Below, in pieces: positions 63,856 through 64,000 of a stretch of 64,000 bases of DNA; the stretch's first letter is position 1; each line of letters opens with the position of its first letter. Both the position numbers and the translations under genes were made by a program. Source of the DNA: Penicillus capitatus (taxonomy: Eukaryota; Chlorophyta); the NCBI GenBank assembly GCA_965649825.1, contig OZ287704.1:62001-126000 (forward strand). Reading direction: 5' to 3'. The notes beneath the pieces are model-generated. The model saw only the letters and a list, made by a program, of their open reading frames with translations. It did no database searches and was not told where the DNA came from.

Positions 63856-64000
63856 ATGGCAGCTCAAAGATACCTCTGCATTGCAAGCTGTGTCATCGTG
63901 ACAGCTTTAAAGGTGTTCAGTGAGACAGCTTACGATTTGAAGGAAGGTTTAGAGTCGCGGAGTCGTACAAAACAGGAAGCCGGATACCACACAGATTCCG
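63856..64000 (+). CDS. Cys-rich repeat 4-TM protein, paralogue (5' part, runs off window)
   Basis: The ATG at 63856 opens MAAQRYLCIASCVIVTAL, a signal peptide, followed by SETAYDLKEGLESRS and KQEAGYHTDS, clearly homologous to residues encoded at 3846-3871 plus 8692-8815. It is open to the window edge. It has no LINE and therefore shows the pre-insertion arrangement of the gene at 3846/8690. Confidence 0.8.
   Translation, partial: MAAQRYLCIASCVIVTALKVFSETAYDLKEGLESRSRTKQEAGYHTDS

Overview
The window is nuclear DNA from a unicellular eukaryote. Coding sequence is broken by many very short introns (mostly 44-62 nt, GT-AG with several GC-AG). It also holds a non-LTR retrotransposon, a gag/protease-type retroelement fragment, a tRNA-derived SINE-like element, and multi-exon housekeeping genes (PSMD5, NAA20, NDPK, MOCS2B, ZNHIT2, a CPBP/Rce1-type protease). 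The lineage cannot be fixed from the sequence; an alveolate, stramenopile or rhizarian protist would fit the intron size and the large beta-helix/multi-membrane surface proteins. Where exon joins are given, they were checked for frame, and family alignments among the window's own paralogues were used to place splice sites.

Layout. 1-2925: 3' part of a beta-helix/Cys-rich/multi-TM surface protein (copy A). 3846-9751: a Cys-rich 4-TM protein gene split inside its signal-peptide codons by a 4.8 kb LINE; a paralogue of the same gene starts at 63856 and shows the uninterrupted form. 9.8-11.0 kb: a segment repeated at 23.6-24.85 kb and containing a SINE-like unit. 12112-17174: complete copy B. 18790-20682: PSMD5. 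21224-22774: a kinase-like/HAD two-domain gene, repeated with high identity at 56854-58404. 24.85-29.7 kb: retroelement fragment, long imperfect inverted repeats, a 24-bp coding minisatellite and a 71-bp tandem repeat. 30.9-34.5 kb: an ankyrin gene built from tandem ~433 bp units. 34558-35747: trypsin-like protease. 36.5-36.9 kb: RabGGTase-alpha remnant. 37.0-38.4 kb: AT-rich island. 38661-43811: complete copy C. 43992-47099: very tight housekeeping cluster (NAA20, NDPK, MOCS2B, ZNHIT2). 47.7-56.0 kb: 4.5 kb tandem duplication holding a pseudogene of the surface family, a secreted ankyrin gene (two copies), copy D of the surface family, and a 100-N assembly gap. 58.9-61.9 kb: membrane protein gene and CPBP protease.

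The dominant theme is expansion of secreted or surface protein families (four beta-helix receptors plus one pseudogene, signal-peptide ankyrin proteins, Cys-rich 4-TM proteins) by local duplication and apparent gene conversion, set among compact single-copy housekeeping genes. The most unusual single gene is the duplicated fusion of a polynucleotide-kinase-like domain with a degenerate P-loop to an FCP1/NIF-type HAD domain whose catalytic Asp pair reads Asp-x-Asn.
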